64,000 nt of DNA from FEN-1191 sp964528845 (GCA_964528845.1 CAZGVE010000004.1:67942-131941), one strand, 5' to 3'. Counted from the stretch's first letter, positions 41,774 to 51,076 are shown. A program made the numbers and translations. Notes: a model not told the origin generated them from the sequence alone.

Positions 41774-43087
41774 ATGAGCACCGCCACCGCCAGCGCCGCC
41801 GCGGCCGCCACCGTACCCACGCCACTCGCGCGCGTGCTGAACGAGTATCGCGCGGGCGCGGCGCAGGGGACCGGCGGACCGCAGGAGCATGCGGCCCGCG
41901 AGCGCGCGGCGCTGGCGCTGGAGCAGGTCGGCTGGCCCTCGACGCGCGATGAGCAATGGCGCTACGCGAACTTGCGCGCGCTCGAGCGGGTGGCCTCGTT
42001 CCAGCCGGTGTCCCGGGTCGCACCGACCGCGACCGCCGCGGCGGCGCTGATGGACCTGCCGCCGCCGCTGCCGGGTTTCGCACGGCTGGTGTTCCTCGAT
42101 GGCATCCGGCACGGACCGTACGCGCTGCCCGCCGGCGTGCGCAGCGTCGCACCCCAGGGCGCGCACGCGGCACAGTGGAGCGCAGCGCAGCGTCTCGGGT
42201 GGCTGTGCGAGATGTTCGCGACCGACACGGCCGCACTCGAGGTCGCGGGCGAGGCCGCGCTCGAGCTGCTGTTCGTCACCAGCGAAGCCAGCGTGGAGCG
42301 CGCCGTCTATCCCCGGCTGCAGCTGGAGCTGGCCGCCGGCAGCCGGCTGCAGCTCGTGGAGCGGCACCTCGGCGCCCCGTCGGGTCCCGCCTTCGTGGCT
42401 TGCAATATCAGCATCGAGCTCGCGCGTGGCGCCCTGCTGACGCACTACCGCACCCAGCAGTGCGGCGCGCACGTGTCCTTCACCGATTCGCTGGACGTGC
42501 GCGTCGCGGACGAGGCCCAGTACCGCGTACGACAGGCCGCCCTTGGAGCACACGATGCGCGCACCAGCGCGCGCGTGCGGCTTGCCGGTCACGAGGCGCG
42601 CCTGCTGTGGCACGCGATCGCGGTCGGCCGCGGCGAGCAGGTACACGACACCACGCTGCAAGTCCTGCATGCCGCGCGCGCCACCGGCAGCGAGCAGGTA
42701 TTCCGCGGCATCGCCGATGAGCGTGCACGACTGGCGTTCAGCGGTCACGTGCACATCGATGCCACGGCGCCAGGCTCCGAGGCGCGCCAGTCGCTGCGCG
42801 GGCTGATAGAGGGTCCCGGGGCCGAGATCGACCTGCGCCCCCGGCTCGAGATCAGCATCGACGAGGTGCGCGCGACGCACGGCGCCACGACCGGCAGGCT
42901 GGATGAAAACCTGCTGTTCTATCTGCTCGCGCGGGGCCTTGATCCCGCGACCGCGCGCGCGCTGCTCAAGTGGGCATTCCTGGGCGACGTGCTGCGGGAA
43001 ATTGCGCTGCCTGCGCTGCGCACCGAGGTCGAGCGGCTGGCGGCCGGGCAGCTGCCGGACGTGCTCGCGGTCGGGGCCGTCACGTGA
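41774..43087 (+). CDS. sufD: Fe-S assembly protein SufD
   Basis: The 437-residue SufB paralogue of the SufBC2D scaffold. The N-terminal WPSTRDEQWRYANLRAL and the C-terminal ATHGATTGRLDENLLFYLLARGL (by its ends), with conserved His and the basic end, are typical. The first 20 residues are Ala/Thr-rich. The sufS gene overlaps its stop by 4 bp. Confidence 0.95.
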   Translation: MSTATASAAAAATVPTPLARVLNEYRAGAAQGTGGPQEHAARERAALALEQVGWPSTRDEQWRYANLRALERVASFQPVSRVAPTATAAAALMDLPPPLPGFARLVFLDGIRHGPYALPAGVRSVAPQGAHAAQWSAAQRLGWLCEMFATDTAALEVAGEAALELLFVTSEASVERAVYPRLQLELAAGSRLQLVERHLGAPSGPAFVACNISIELARGALLTHYRTQQCGAHVSFTDSLDVRVADEAQYRVRQAALGAHDARTSARVRLAGHEARLLWHAIAVGRGEQVHDTTLQVLHAARATGSEQVFRGIADERARLAFSGHVHIDATAPGSEARQSLRGLIEGPGAEIDLRPRLEISIDEVRATHGATTGRLDENLLFYLLARGLDPATARALLKWAFLGDVLREIALPALRTEVERLAAGQLPDVLAVGAVT

Positions 43088-44337
43088 GCGCGACGGCCGC
43101 CACGTTGCGGGCCGGCTATGAGGTGGACCGGGTGCGGGCCGAGTTCCCGATCCTGGCGCGCAGCGTGAACGGCAAGCCGCTGGTCTACCTCGACAGCGCG
43201 GCGTCCGCGCAGCGGCCGCTCGCGGTGCTGCGCGCGGTCGAACACTACGAAACCTGCCTGCATTCGAACGTGCACCGCGGCGTACATGCCTTGAGCCAGG
43301 CCGCTACCGAGGCGTTCGAGGGCGCGCGCGAGACGGTGCGCCGCTTCATCAATGCGCGCTCGACCCGCGAGATCGTGTTCGTACGTGGCGCTACCGAGGC
43401 GATCAATCTGGTGGCCCAATCCTACGGGCGCACTCAACTCGGGGCCGGCGATGAAGTGCTGATCACCCGGCTCGAGCATCACGCGAATATCGTGCCCTGG
43501 CAGATGATCTGCGCCGCCACCGGCGCGCGGCTGCGCGCCGCGCCGGTCAGCGCGTCCGGCGAGCTCGATCTGGACGCGTTCGCAGCGCTGCTCACGGCCC
43601 GCACGCGCCTGGTTGCCGTCGCGCATGTCTCCAATGCACTCGGCACGGTACTGCCGGTGCGCGACATAGTGCGCCTCGCGCACGCGCGCGGCATCCCGGT
43701 ACTGCTGGATGGCGCCCAGGCGATCGCGCATGAGACGGTCGATGTGCGCGCGTTGGACTGCGACTTCTACGTGTTTTCGGGTCACAAGGTCTATGGTCCG
43801 ACCGGCATCGGCGTGCTGTACGGGCGCGAGTCGCTGCTGTCAGCGATGCCGCCGTGGCAGGGCGGCGGGGACATGATCCGCACCGTCAGCATCGAGGAGA
43901 GCACCTACAACGAGCTGCCCTGGAAGTTCGAGGCCGGCACCCCCAATATGTCCGGCGCGGTTGGCCTCGGCGCGGCGCTGGAATTCGTCGAAGGCCTCGG
44001 GCGCGAGGCCATCGCTGCGCACGAAGGCTCACTGCTCGCACTCTCTACGCGCCGGCTCGCGGCCATTCCGGGCCTCACGCTGATCGGCACTGCGGCCAAC
44101 AAGGCCGCGGTCGTGTCCTTCACGATGCAGGGCGTGCATCCGCACGACATTGGCACGATCCTGGACAGCGAGGGGATCGCCATCCGGACCGGTCACCATT
44201 GCGCGATGCCGATCATGGAGTACTACGGCCTCGCGGCTACGGCTCGCGCCTCCTTCGGCTGCTACAACACGACCGCGGAGGTTGAGCAGCTGGTCGCCGG
44301 CGTGGCACGGGTACGAGAGGTGTTCGGTGGACCTTAA
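43084..44337 (+). CDS. sufS: Cysteine desulfurase SufS (SufS/CsdA type)
   Basis: A 417-residue group II PLP cysteine desulfurase, donating persulfide sulfur to the SUF scaffold. The PLP lysine is in FSGHKVYGPTG near residue 235 and the catalytic Cys in RTGHHCAMPIM near 375. The GTG start at 43084 overlaps sufD. The next gene encodes a SufU/IscU-like protein, which in other bacteria accepts the sulfur from SufS. No sufE is present in the operon. Confidence 0.96.
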   Translation: MSATAATLRAGYEVDRVRAEFPILARSVNGKPLVYLDSAASAQRPLAVLRAVEHYETCLHSNVHRGVHALSQAATEAFEGARETVRRFINARSTREIVFVRGATEAINLVAQSYGRTQLGAGDEVLITRLEHHANIVPWQMICAATGARLRAAPVSASGELDLDAFAALLTARTRLVAVAHVSNALGTVLPVRDIVRLAHARGIPVLLDGAQAIAHETVDVRALDCDFYVFSGHKVYGPTGIGVLYGRESLLSAMPPWQGGGDMIRTVSIEESTYNELPWKFEAGTPNMSGAVGLGAALEFVEGLGREAIAAHEGSLLALSTRRLAAIPGLTLIGTAANKAAVVSFTMQGVHPHDIGTILDSEGIAIRTGHHCAMPIMEYYGLAATARASFGCYNTTAEVEQLVAGVARVREVFGGP

Positions 44338-44770
44338 GGACCTGTATCGCGACGTGATCCTCGACCACAACCGCAGTCCGCGCAATTTCGGCCGGCTCGA
44401 TCCGGCCGACTCGTCGGCTGCGGGCCACAATCCGCTGTGCGGTGACCGCCTGTCGATCACGCTGCGCATGGACGGCGAGCAGGTCGCGGACCTGCGCTTC
44501 GAGGGCCAGGGCTGCGCGATCTCAGTGGCGTCGGCGTCGCTGATGACCGAGGCGGTCCGCGGCCGCAGTCGCAGCGAGATAGCACGCCTCTACGAGGCGG
44601 TGCACGCATTGCTGACCGGTCACGAGCGTGTCGCCGGGCAGGATCTGGGCAAGCTGCTCGCGCTGGCGGGCGTAGCCGAATATCCGGCGCGCGTGAAGTG
44701 CGCGTCCTTGAGCTGGCACACGCTCAATGCGGCGCTGGAACATGTCGCCGTGCCCGTCTCGACGGAATGA
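44327..44770 (+). CDS. sufU: SufU-like (IscU-fold) sulfur acceptor / scaffold
   Basis: A 147-residue IscU/SufU-fold protein. The three cysteine positions are visible: NPLCGD near residue 41, GQGCAISVASASLM near 65 and RVKCASLSW near 126. In Gram-positive SufU these hold zinc and receive sulfur from SufS. IscU-type scaffold use is the alternative. The GTG at 44327 overlaps the sufS end by 11 bp and has AGAGG 7 nt upstream. Confidence 0.9.
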   Translation: MDLKDLYRDVILDHNRSPRNFGRLDPADSSAAGHNPLCGDRLSITLRMDGEQVADLRFEGQGCAISVASASLMTEAVRGRSRSEIARLYEAVHALLTGHERVAGQDLGKLLALAGVAEYPARVKCASLSWHTLNAALEHVAVPVSTE

Positions 44771-45327
44771 GCATGCGCGGATACGAGAACGAGCCGGTCG
44801 TGATCCAGCGTGACGTCGAGGCCGTCATGGTCCCTGGCGGCCAGCCGATTACGCTCAAGGTCGGGCTGGCGGGCTATATCACGCAGGCACTGGGCGGCAG
44901 TTTCACGCTCTACATCGAGGGCAATCTGTACCGTCTGCCCGGCGAGTCGGCCGACGCGATCGGCAAGGAGGTCGTACGCCCTCCTGAGCTGCCGCCCGAT
45001 GCGACCATGGAGGACGTACGCGCGCTGGCCTGGAAGCAGATGCGCAGCTGCTTCGACCCGGAGATCCCGATCAACATCGTCGATCTCGGACTGGTCTACG
45101 AATGCGAAGTCGGCACTCCGGAACCCGGTGTGCACGACATTCGCGTGCGCATGACGCTTACGGCCCCGGGCTGTGGCATGGGCGAGGTGCTGGTCGAGGA
45201 CGTGAAGGAAAAGATCGCGGCGATCCCGACGGTACGACAGGTGGATGTCAGCCTGGTCTTCGACCCGCCGTGGCAGCAATCGATGATGTCGGAAGCAGCC
45301 CGCCTGCAGACCGGCATGACCTGGTAG
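44767..45327 (+). CDS. sufT: SufT, MIP18/DUF59-family Fe-S maturation protein
   Basis: A 186-residue protein of the SufT type, with an N-terminal extension (about 80 residues, including VIQRDVEAVMVPGG) and a DUF59 domain (DPEIPINIVDLGLVYE and TLTAPGCGMG). SufT proteins help mature particular Fe-S enzymes. The ATG overlaps the sufU-like stop as ATGA. The sixA start follows the stop directly. Confidence 0.93.
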   Translation: MSMRGYENEPVVIQRDVEAVMVPGGQPITLKVGLAGYITQALGGSFTLYIEGNLYRLPGESADAIGKEVVRPPELPPDATMEDVRALAWKQMRSCFDPEIPINIVDLGLVYECEVGTPEPGVHDIRVRMTLTAPGCGMGEVLVEDVKEKIAAIPTVRQVDVSLVFDPPWQQSMMSEAARLQTGMTW

Positions 45328-45810
45328 ATGAAGCGGGTTCTGCTGCTACGGCATGCCGAGGCCAGGGCGGCCCACAGCGACGAGGCGGACTTCGACCGCC
45401 CCTTGAGCGAGCGGGGCCGGAGCGCCGCGCATGCGGCCACGGCGCGCCTCGCGACCAGCCAGTTGCGCATCGACGCCCTGTATGTGAGTCCGGCGCTGCG
45501 GACGCGCCAGACCGCACAGATCATCGCGGCGGGACTGGACGCGGCGGAGCGCATACGGCTCGCGCCGACGCTCTACCCCGGCACTGCGGAGAGCCTGTGG
45601 GCCACGCTGCAGCAGCTGGACGAGCAGGTGCACTGCGTGCTGCTGCTCGGCCACAACCCGGCCTTGAGTGAACTGGCGAGCCAGTGGCGCCTGTGCGCAC
45701 CGGGCACCGAGCTGCCAACGGCCGGTCTGTGCATGGCCGGATTTCCGGCGGGCATCCGCTGGAGCAGCTTGCGCCCGGAGCAGGCCAGTCCGCTGGCCCT
45801 TCCAGCCTGA
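45328..45810 (+). CDS. sixA: Phosphohistidine phosphatase SixA-like
   Basis: A 160-residue histidine phosphatase with the catalytic RHA motif (Arg8-His9) and the second histidine in LLLGHNPAL near residue 110. SixA removes phosphate from histidine phosphotransfer proteins or the nitrogen PTS protein NPr. It begins at the base after the sufT stop, so it is the last gene of the suf operon by position, but a link to Fe-S assembly is unproven. Confidence 0.87.
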   Translation: MKRVLLLRHAEARAAHSDEADFDRPLSERGRSAAHAATARLATSQLRIDALYVSPALRTRQTAQIIAAGLDAAERIRLAPTLYPGTAESLWATLQQLDEQVHCVLLLGHNPALSELASQWRLCAPGTELPTAGLCMAGFPAGIRWSSLRPEQASPLALPA

Positions 45811-45820
45811 TCCCAAGCCG

Positions 45821-47665
45821 CTACTCGACACCGCAGAAGCAGTAGGCGTAGATCGCATCTGGTGCGCGCAGCAGCCGCGTCCAGCGCGCCAGCTCGCGAT
45901 CAAAGGGCTGCCATTGCTGCATCAGGGCTGCGCCGTCCGTGGCGCGCAGCGCACCTGAGCGCCCGAGCAGGGACAGCGCGCCGTCGCCGACCTGAAGCAG
46001 CAGCTGTTGCGTCAGGCTCAGCTCGGGCTCGATGCGCCGCACACCGTAGGAACCGGTGAGCCCGGCCCGCTTGGCGGCCGCCGCGACCGCGTCGGCATAG
46101 CTGCCGAAGCGGTCGATCAGGCCGTTGGTGCGGGCATCGGCTCCGGCCCAAACGCGGCCCTGCGCAATCGCATCGATCTCCTCGTGGCTCTTGCCGCGCG
46201 CGCTTGCGACATGGTCGATGAATTCCCCGTAGACATGATCGACCGTGGACTGCAGCACCTTGCCAGCCTCCGGCGAGAGCGGGCGGTCCAGCCGCGCGGC
46301 GCCCGCCAGCGGCGTGGTCGCAACCCCATCGACGTTGACGCCAAGCCGGGCCAGGGTGCGGCTGAAGGTGGGCAGCGCTGCGAACACGCCGATCGAGCCG
46401 GTGATCGTATTGGCACTGGCGATGATCTCGTCGGCTGGGGTCGCTATGTAGTAGCCACCGGAGGCCGCCACGTCGCTCATCGAAACCACGACCGGCTTGC
46501 CGGCGGCTTTCAACGCCCGCACCTCGCGGTAGATCTGCTCGCTGGCCAGCACGCTGCCACCGGGACTGTCCACGCGCAGCACGACCGCCCGTATGTCCTC
46601 ATCCTGACGAGCGGTGCGCAGCAATGCGGCCGTAGACTCCCCGCCTACCGTACCGGGCGGCTGCTTGCCGTCCAGCATCTCGCCGCTCGCGATGATGACC
46701 CCGATACCGGGTCCCCTGCCGCGCTGCTTGTCCTCGGCGTGGGTGGATCGCAGATAGTCGGCGACGCCGACCTGGCGAAAGGACTTGGTGGCCGGATCTG
46801 CGCCCACCAGATCGATCAGACGCTGCTCGACCTGCGCCGCGGTGCGCAGGTCCGTGACCAGCCCGTCATCGTGCGCGAGCTTCGCGGTGTCCCCGCCCGC
46901 CGCCGTGACCGATGCGGCGTAATCGTCGCTGTAGGCGCGGATCGCCTCGGGCTTGAGATGGCGCGCTGCGGCCACAGCGCCGACGTAGCCACCCCACAGT
47001 GCGTTCAGGTAGGACTGGCTTTCGAGGCGGTCCTCGGGGGACATGTCCTGGCGCGTGTAGGTCTCGGCCGCGCTCTTGAACTTGCCGACACGGAACAAGT
47101 GCATGTCGACACTGAGCTTGTCGAGCGCGTCCTTGAAGAACAGTCGGTAGCGCGAGTAGCCGTCAAGCAGCACGAATCCGAACGGATCCAGGTAGAGTTC
47201 ATCGGCCTGCGCGGCCAGGTAGTACTGGCTCTGCAGGAAATAGGTTCCGCGCGCGATCACCCTCTTGCCGCTGCGGCGAAAGTCGGCGACGGCCGCGGCC
47301 AGCTCCTCGAGCTTGACCTGGCCGGAGCCCGACATCGCGTCGGTCTCTATCACCAGCACCGCGATCCGCGGGTCGGTGGCGGCCGCACGGATCGCGGTCG
47401 TCAGGTCCCAGAGCAGTGTCTGCGGCGCGCCCGCGCCCTGCGCCTCGTTGAGCGCGCGCTCGATCGGCTCGCCGCTGAGCTGCTCGACGATCGCGCCCGA
47501 TGGGCGTACCACCAGAGCCGCCTTTTCCGGCACGCGCGGCACGCTCTGCCGCAGCGCACCGATCACGATCCCGAACAGCGCCAGCAGCAGCAGCAGGTGC
47601 AGGAACCGGCGCAGCGTGTCGAGCGCGTGCCAGAGTCCCCGGAGGAATCGACCCAGCGGCTCCAT
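45821..47665 (-). CDS. sppA: Signal peptide peptidase SppA, 67-kDa type
   Basis: A 614-residue inner-membrane S49 protease with tandem domains, the double-length form of enteric bacteria. A membrane segment lies at about residues 20-40. The catalytic lysine is in FRVGKFKSA near residue 200 and the nucleophile serine in DVAASGGYYIA near 410. It digests signal peptides left in the membrane. It converges on sixA with 10 bp between stops and lies 18 bp after rplS on the same strand. Confidence 0.95.
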   Translation of the reverse strand: MEPLGRFLRGLWHALDTLRRFLHLLLLLALFGIVIGALRQSVPRVPEKAALVVRPSGAIVEQLSGEPIERALNEAQGAGAPQTLLWDLTTAIRAAATDPRIAVLVIETDAMSGSGQVKLEELAAAVADFRRSGKRVIARGTYFLQSQYYLAAQADELYLDPFGFVLLDGYSRYRLFFKDALDKLSVDMHLFRVGKFKSAAETYTRQDMSPEDRLESQSYLNALWGGYVGAVAAARHLKPEAIRAYSDDYAASVTAAGGDTAKLAHDDGLVTDLRTAAQVEQRLIDLVGADPATKSFRQVGVADYLRSTHAEDKQRGRGPGIGVIIASGEMLDGKQPPGTVGGESTAALLRTARQDEDIRAVVLRVDSPGGSVLASEQIYREVRALKAAGKPVVVSMSDVAASGGYYIATPADEIIASANTITGSIGVFAALPTFSRTLARLGVNVDGVATTPLAGAARLDRPLSPEAGKVLQSTVDHVYGEFIDHVASARGKSHEEIDAIAQGRVWAGADARTNGLIDRFGSYADAVAAAAKRAGLTGSYGVRRIEPELSLTQQLLLQVGDGALSLLGRSGALRATDGAALMQQWQPFDRELARWTRLLRAPDAIYAYCFCGVE

Positions 47666-47683
47666 CGGCGAGCGCGGCCGCGG

Positions 47684-48028
47684 CTAGACCTTCTCCTCGA
47701 TGCGGGCCGCCTTGCCGGTGCGCTCGCGCAGGTAGTACAGCTTGGCGCGCCGCACACTGCCGCGACGCTTGACCGACACCTCGCTGATGCTCGGGCTATG
47801 CGACTGAAACGTGCGCTCGACGCCCTCCCCGTGCGAGACCTTCCGCACGGTAAAGGAAGAATTGAAGCCGCGGTTGCTGCGAGCGATCACGACTCCCTCA
47901 TAGGCCTGCACGCGCTCGCGATCGCCTTCGACCACCTTGATCTGGACCACGACCGTATCGCCGGGCTTGAACTCCGGCAGCTTGCGGGTCATGCGCTCCG
48001 CTTCCAGCGTCTGAATGATGTTGCTCAT
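47684..48028 (-). CDS. rplS: 50S ribosomal protein L19
   Basis: The 114-residue L19, located at the 30S-50S interface. The PEFKPGDTVVVQIKV and RRAKLYYLRERTGKAARI segments are diagnostic. The ATG at 48028 gives the usual length; an upstream in-frame ATG adds six residues. It ends the rpsP-rimM-trmD-rplS operon. Confidence 0.98.
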   Translation of the reverse strand: MSNIIQTLEAERMTRKLPEFKPGDTVVVQIKVVEGDRERVQAYEGVVIARSNRGFNSSFTVRKVSHGEGVERTFQSHSPSISEVSVKRRGSVRRAKLYYLRERTGKAARIEEKV

Positions 48029-48042
48029 AGTGTCTTCCTCGT

Positions 48043-48795
48043 TCACCGTGGCGCGCGCAATGCGCGCTCCGTTAAGAATTCCTCCAGCAGCGCCCGCCGC
48101 GCGGAATCGAGCGGCGTGCGGTCGATCAACTCCGGCCGCCGCAGCCAGGTGCGCCCGAGGCTCTGCTTGAGCCGCCAGCGCGCGATGGCGGCATGGTCCC
48201 CGGAGCTGAGCACCGCGGGCACTTCCAGGTCCGCATACACCTCAGGCCGGGTGTAGTGGGGCCAGTCGAGCAGTCCCTGCGCAAAGGACTCCTCGGCCGC
48301 TGAGCGTGCGTCCCCGAGCGCACCCGGGAGCAGCCGCGCCAGCGCGTCGATCAGCGCCAGCGCCGGCAACTCACCCCCCGAGAGCACATAATCACCGATC
48401 GACAGCTCCAGGTCGATCGCCAGCTGCAGTACTCGCTCGTCGATCCCCTCGTAGCGGCCAGCCACCAGCAGCAGCCCCGGGGCGCGCGCAAGCTCGACCA
48501 CGCGCGCCTGCGTCAGCGGCTGACCCTGCGCCGACAGGGCAATGCGCAGCGCACCGGCCGGCAATCTTTGCTGCGCGGCAGCAATTGCGGCGCAGAGCGG
48601 CTCCGGCTTCAGCACCATCCCGGGCCCACCGCCATACGGTCGATCGTCGACCGTGTGGTGCGCGTCCGTCGTATGCGCGCGCGGATCTTCGGTCCCGACC
48701 TGCAGCAGACCGCGCTCGATCGCGCGCCCGAGCACGCCGTGGCGCAGCGCGTCGGCGATCATGGCCGGGAACAGCGTGACGACCTCGACCCTCAC
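48043..48795 (-). CDS. trmD: tRNA (guanine-37-N1)-methyltransferase TrmD
   Basis: A 250-residue SPOUT methyltransferase that makes m1G37 next to the anticodon and prevents frameshifting. The knot motifs LLVAGRYEGIDERV near residue 108 and SIGDYVLSGGELPAL near 131 are clear. It starts 22 bp after rimM on the same strand. The GTG start gives the usual VEVVTLFPAMI beginning. Confidence 0.97.
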   Translation of the reverse strand: MRVEVVTLFPAMIADALRHGVLGRAIERGLLQVGTEDPRAHTTDAHHTVDDRPYGGGPGMVLKPEPLCAAIAAAQQRLPAGALRIALSAQGQPLTQARVVELARAPGLLLVAGRYEGIDERVLQLAIDLELSIGDYVLSGGELPALALIDALARLLPGALGDARSAAEESFAQGLLDWPHYTRPEVYADLEVPAVLSSGDHAAIARWRLKQSLGRTWLRRPELIDRTPLDSARRALLEEFLTERALRAPR

Positions 48796-48817
48796 ACTGC
48801 CCTCGCCTGCCGGCCCT

Positions 48818-49330
48818 TTAGAAATCCGCCGGCCAATCCACCGCTATCTCGCGCCGTGCCAGATCCACGCGCCTGAGATGGGGCGGCAACGCCGGCACCG
48901 CATATTCGCGCTCGCCGCGCACGATCATCACCGCGCCGGCCGGCGCCTCCAGAAAGTACTGCACCGTACCGAGCTCGACGCCCTCGCCGTTGCGAACCGT
49001 GCAGCCGACCAGATCCTCGCGGAAATACTCCCGTTCGCCGGCAGCGGGCAGTGCCGCACGCCCAACCAGGATCTCCCAGCCGCACAGCCGCTGCGCCGCG
49101 TCGCGGTCCGTGATCCCCTCCAGCTCCACCCGCAGCGACTGCCCGTCGCTCTGCGCGTGGACCACCCGACGCGTCTCGGAGGTATCTGCAGCGCCAGCCG
49201 CGGGATCCCGCAGCTGCCATCGTTCGTGCTGCAGCAATGCGGCAGGCGGATCCGTATAGGAGTACACCTTCAGCCACCCGCGCACGCCGTGCGGCGCGAG
49301 GATGCGGCCGAGGACCAGCGAGCCGTTCAG
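48818..49330 (-). CDS. rimM: 16S rRNA processing protein RimM
   Basis: A 170-residue 30S maturation factor with a RimM N-domain (LVLGRILAPHGVRGWLKVYSYT, by its ends) and a PRC-barrel C-domain (REDLVGCTVRNGEGVELGTV). The first standard start in frame is GTG at 49285, but that would delete the conserved GRI-APHG strand. Upstream there is no ATG, GTG or TTG before the rpsP stop. A CTG at 49330 overlaps that stop as CTGA, exactly like the ATGA/GTGA couplings elsewhere here, and gives a full-length protein. I therefore place the start there. Confidence 0.88.
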   Translation of the reverse strand: MNGSLVLGRILAPHGVRGWLKVYSYTDPPAALLQHERWQLRDPAAGAADTSETRRVVHAQSDGQSLRVELEGITDRDAAQRLCGWEILVGRAALPAAGEREYFREDLVGCTVRNGEGVELGTVQYFLEAPAGAVMIVRGEREYAVPALPPHLRRVDLARREIAVDWPADF

Positions 49331-49596
49331 GCGGCTGCGGCCGGCGGCACTGCTTCCTTGCGGTAGCCGGCCACCAGCGAGCGCACCCGGTCGGACTCCT
49401 TGGCCCCGACGCGCAGCCAGTGATCGATACGCTCCAGGTCGAGCTTGAGGCGCGTGTCCTTGCCTCGCGCGACCGGGTTGAAGTAGCCGACCAGCTCGAG
49501 GCTCGAGCCTCCCTGGCGCTTGCGGCTGTCGGTGACCACGACGTGGTAGAACGGCTGGTTCTTGGCGCCGCGGCGCGTCAATCGGATTGTGACCAT
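49327..49596 (-). CDS. rpsP: 30S ribosomal protein S16
   Basis: The 89-residue S16, first gene of the rpsP-rimM-trmD-rplS operon. The start MVTIRLTRRGAKNQPFYHVVV (by its ends) and the ELVGYFNPVARG segment are diagnostic. A promoter with TAGAAT at 49652-49647 lies about 50 bp upstream. The leader contains a CTTTTTTGGGGACCTCC stretch with a weak inverted repeat. Confidence 0.98.
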   Translation of the reverse strand: MVTIRLTRRGAKNQPFYHVVVTDSRKRQGGSSLELVGYFNPVARGKDTRLKLDLERIDHWLRVGAKESDRVRSLVAGYRKEAVPPAAAA

Positions 49597-49646
49597 AAGC
49601 GACTATTCAGCCCAGGGAACGAGGAGGTCCCCAAAAAAGAGCGCGG

Positions 49647-49675
49647 ATTCTACGCAAATTGTCCGGTGGAATAAA
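49647..49675 (-). promoter_or_regulatory. Putative promoter of the rpsP-rimM-trmD-rplS operon
   Basis: On the minus strand TTTATT (49675-49670) and TAGAAT (49652-49647) are 17 bp apart, in the 115 bp between ffh and rpsP. The -10 is good and the -35 is weak. Confidence 0.45.
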
Positions 49676-49711
49676 GGCGTCGACCGGACTGGCGGATCCG
49701 AGCCGGGCGCT

Positions 49712-51076
49712 TCAGCGCCCCCGGGGGACCCCGGGGGGTAGCCCGCCGCGCAGGCCGGCCATCATGCGTGCGATCTTGCCGCCTTTCATGCTCTTCATGA
49801 GCTTCTGCATCTCGAGGAACTGCTTGAGCAGCCGGTTGACGTCCTGCACCTGCACGCCGGCGCCCGCCGCGATCCGGCGGCGCCTCGAACCGTTGATGAT
49901 CTGGGAGTTCACCCGCTCGCCACGGGTCATCGAATCGATGATCGCGATCTGGCGCCTGAGTTCTCGGTCTGCGACGTCGGGCGGCATCGCGCTGCGCCCG
50001 GCGAGCTGGGTCGGCAGCTTGTCCATGACGGCGCTGAGGCCGCCGAGCTTGCGCACCTGCTCGAGCTGCCCGCGCAGGTCCGCGAGGCTGAAGCTCTTGC
50101 CGGACACCAGCTTGCGGGCGAGCCGGTCGGCTTCCTCGCCGTCGACCTTGCGCTGCACCTCCTCGACCAGCGCGACCACGTCGCCCATGCCAAGGATGCG
50201 CGTGGCCATGCGTTCCGGATCAAAGGCCTGCAGCGCCTCGAGCTTCTCGCCCATGCCGAGAAACAGGATCGGCTTGCCGGTCACGTAGCGGACCGACAGT
50301 GCGGCACCACCTCTGGCGTCGCCATCCGCCTTGGTCAGGATCGTCCCGGTCAGTTCCAGCGCGGCACCGAACGCACGCGCGGCATTCAACGCGTCCTGCC
50401 CGGCCATCGCATCGACGACGAACAGGCGCTGGTGCGTGCCGATGGCGCGATCGATCGATTGCAGCTCGGCCATCAGTTCCGCATCGATCGCCAGCCGCCC
50501 GGCGGTATCGACGATCAGGGTGTCATAAACGCCGCGTCGCGCCGCCTCGAGCGCCGCGGCCGCGATCGCGACCGGATCCTCACCCGCGCTGCTGGCAAAA
50601 AAATCCGTGCCGGTGGCGTGCGCGAGCCGCTCGAGCTGCAGGATCGCACCGGGGCGGCGCACGTCGGTGCTCACCAGCAGCACCCGCCGGCCATGCTGGC
50701 TCTTGAGCCACAGGGCGAGCTTCCCGGCCGTCGTGGTCTTGCCGGCGCCCTGCAGGCCTGCGAGCAATACGACCTGGGGCGGCTGGACATTCAGCGGCAG
50801 GGTCACGGGCGTGCCGCCCAGCAGCGCGACCAGCTCACGGTGCAGGATGCCAATGAAGGCCTGGCCGGGGGTCAGGCTCGTGGCCACCTCGGCCCCGAGT
50901 CCCAGCTCCTTGACGCTGTCGATGAAGCTCCGGACGACCGGCAGTGCGACGTCGGCCTCGAGCAGCGCCATGCGCACTTCACGCAGCGTGTCGGCGATGT
51001 TCTCTTCGGTCACGCGCCCACGGCCGCGCAGTGCCTGCACCGTGGCCGCCAGCCGTGTGGTCAGTTGATCGAACAT
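49712..51076 (-). CDS. ffh: Signal recognition particle protein Ffh
   Basis: A 454-residue SRP GTPase that binds 4.5S RNA and targets membrane proteins to FtsY. The NG domain has GLQGAGKTTTAGKLA near residue 102 and VDTAGRL near 188. The Met-rich M domain ends with KSMKGGKIARMMAGL. The ATG at 51076 gives the family start MFDQLTTRL. The frame is open further upstream, but that part lies opposite the next gene. A perfect TATAAT on this strand at 51133-51128 is the likely -10. Confidence 0.97.
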   Translation of the reverse strand: MFDQLTTRLAATVQALRGRGRVTEENIADTLREVRMALLEADVALPVVRSFIDSVKELGLGAEVATSLTPGQAFIGILHRELVALLGGTPVTLPLNVQPPQVVLLAGLQGAGKTTTAGKLALWLKSQHGRRVLLVSTDVRRPGAILQLERLAHATGTDFFASSAGEDPVAIAAAALEAARRGVYDTLIVDTAGRLAIDAELMAELQSIDRAIGTHQRLFVVDAMAGQDALNAARAFGAALELTGTILTKADGDARGGAALSVRYVTGKPILFLGMGEKLEALQAFDPERMATRILGMGDVVALVEEVQRKVDGEEADRLARKLVSGKSFSLADLRGQLEQVRKLGGLSAVMDKLPTQLAGRSAMPPDVADRELRRQIAIIDSMTRGERVNSQIINGSRRRRIAAGAGVQVQDVNRLLKQFLEMQKLMKSMKGGKIARMMAGLRGGLPPGVPRGR

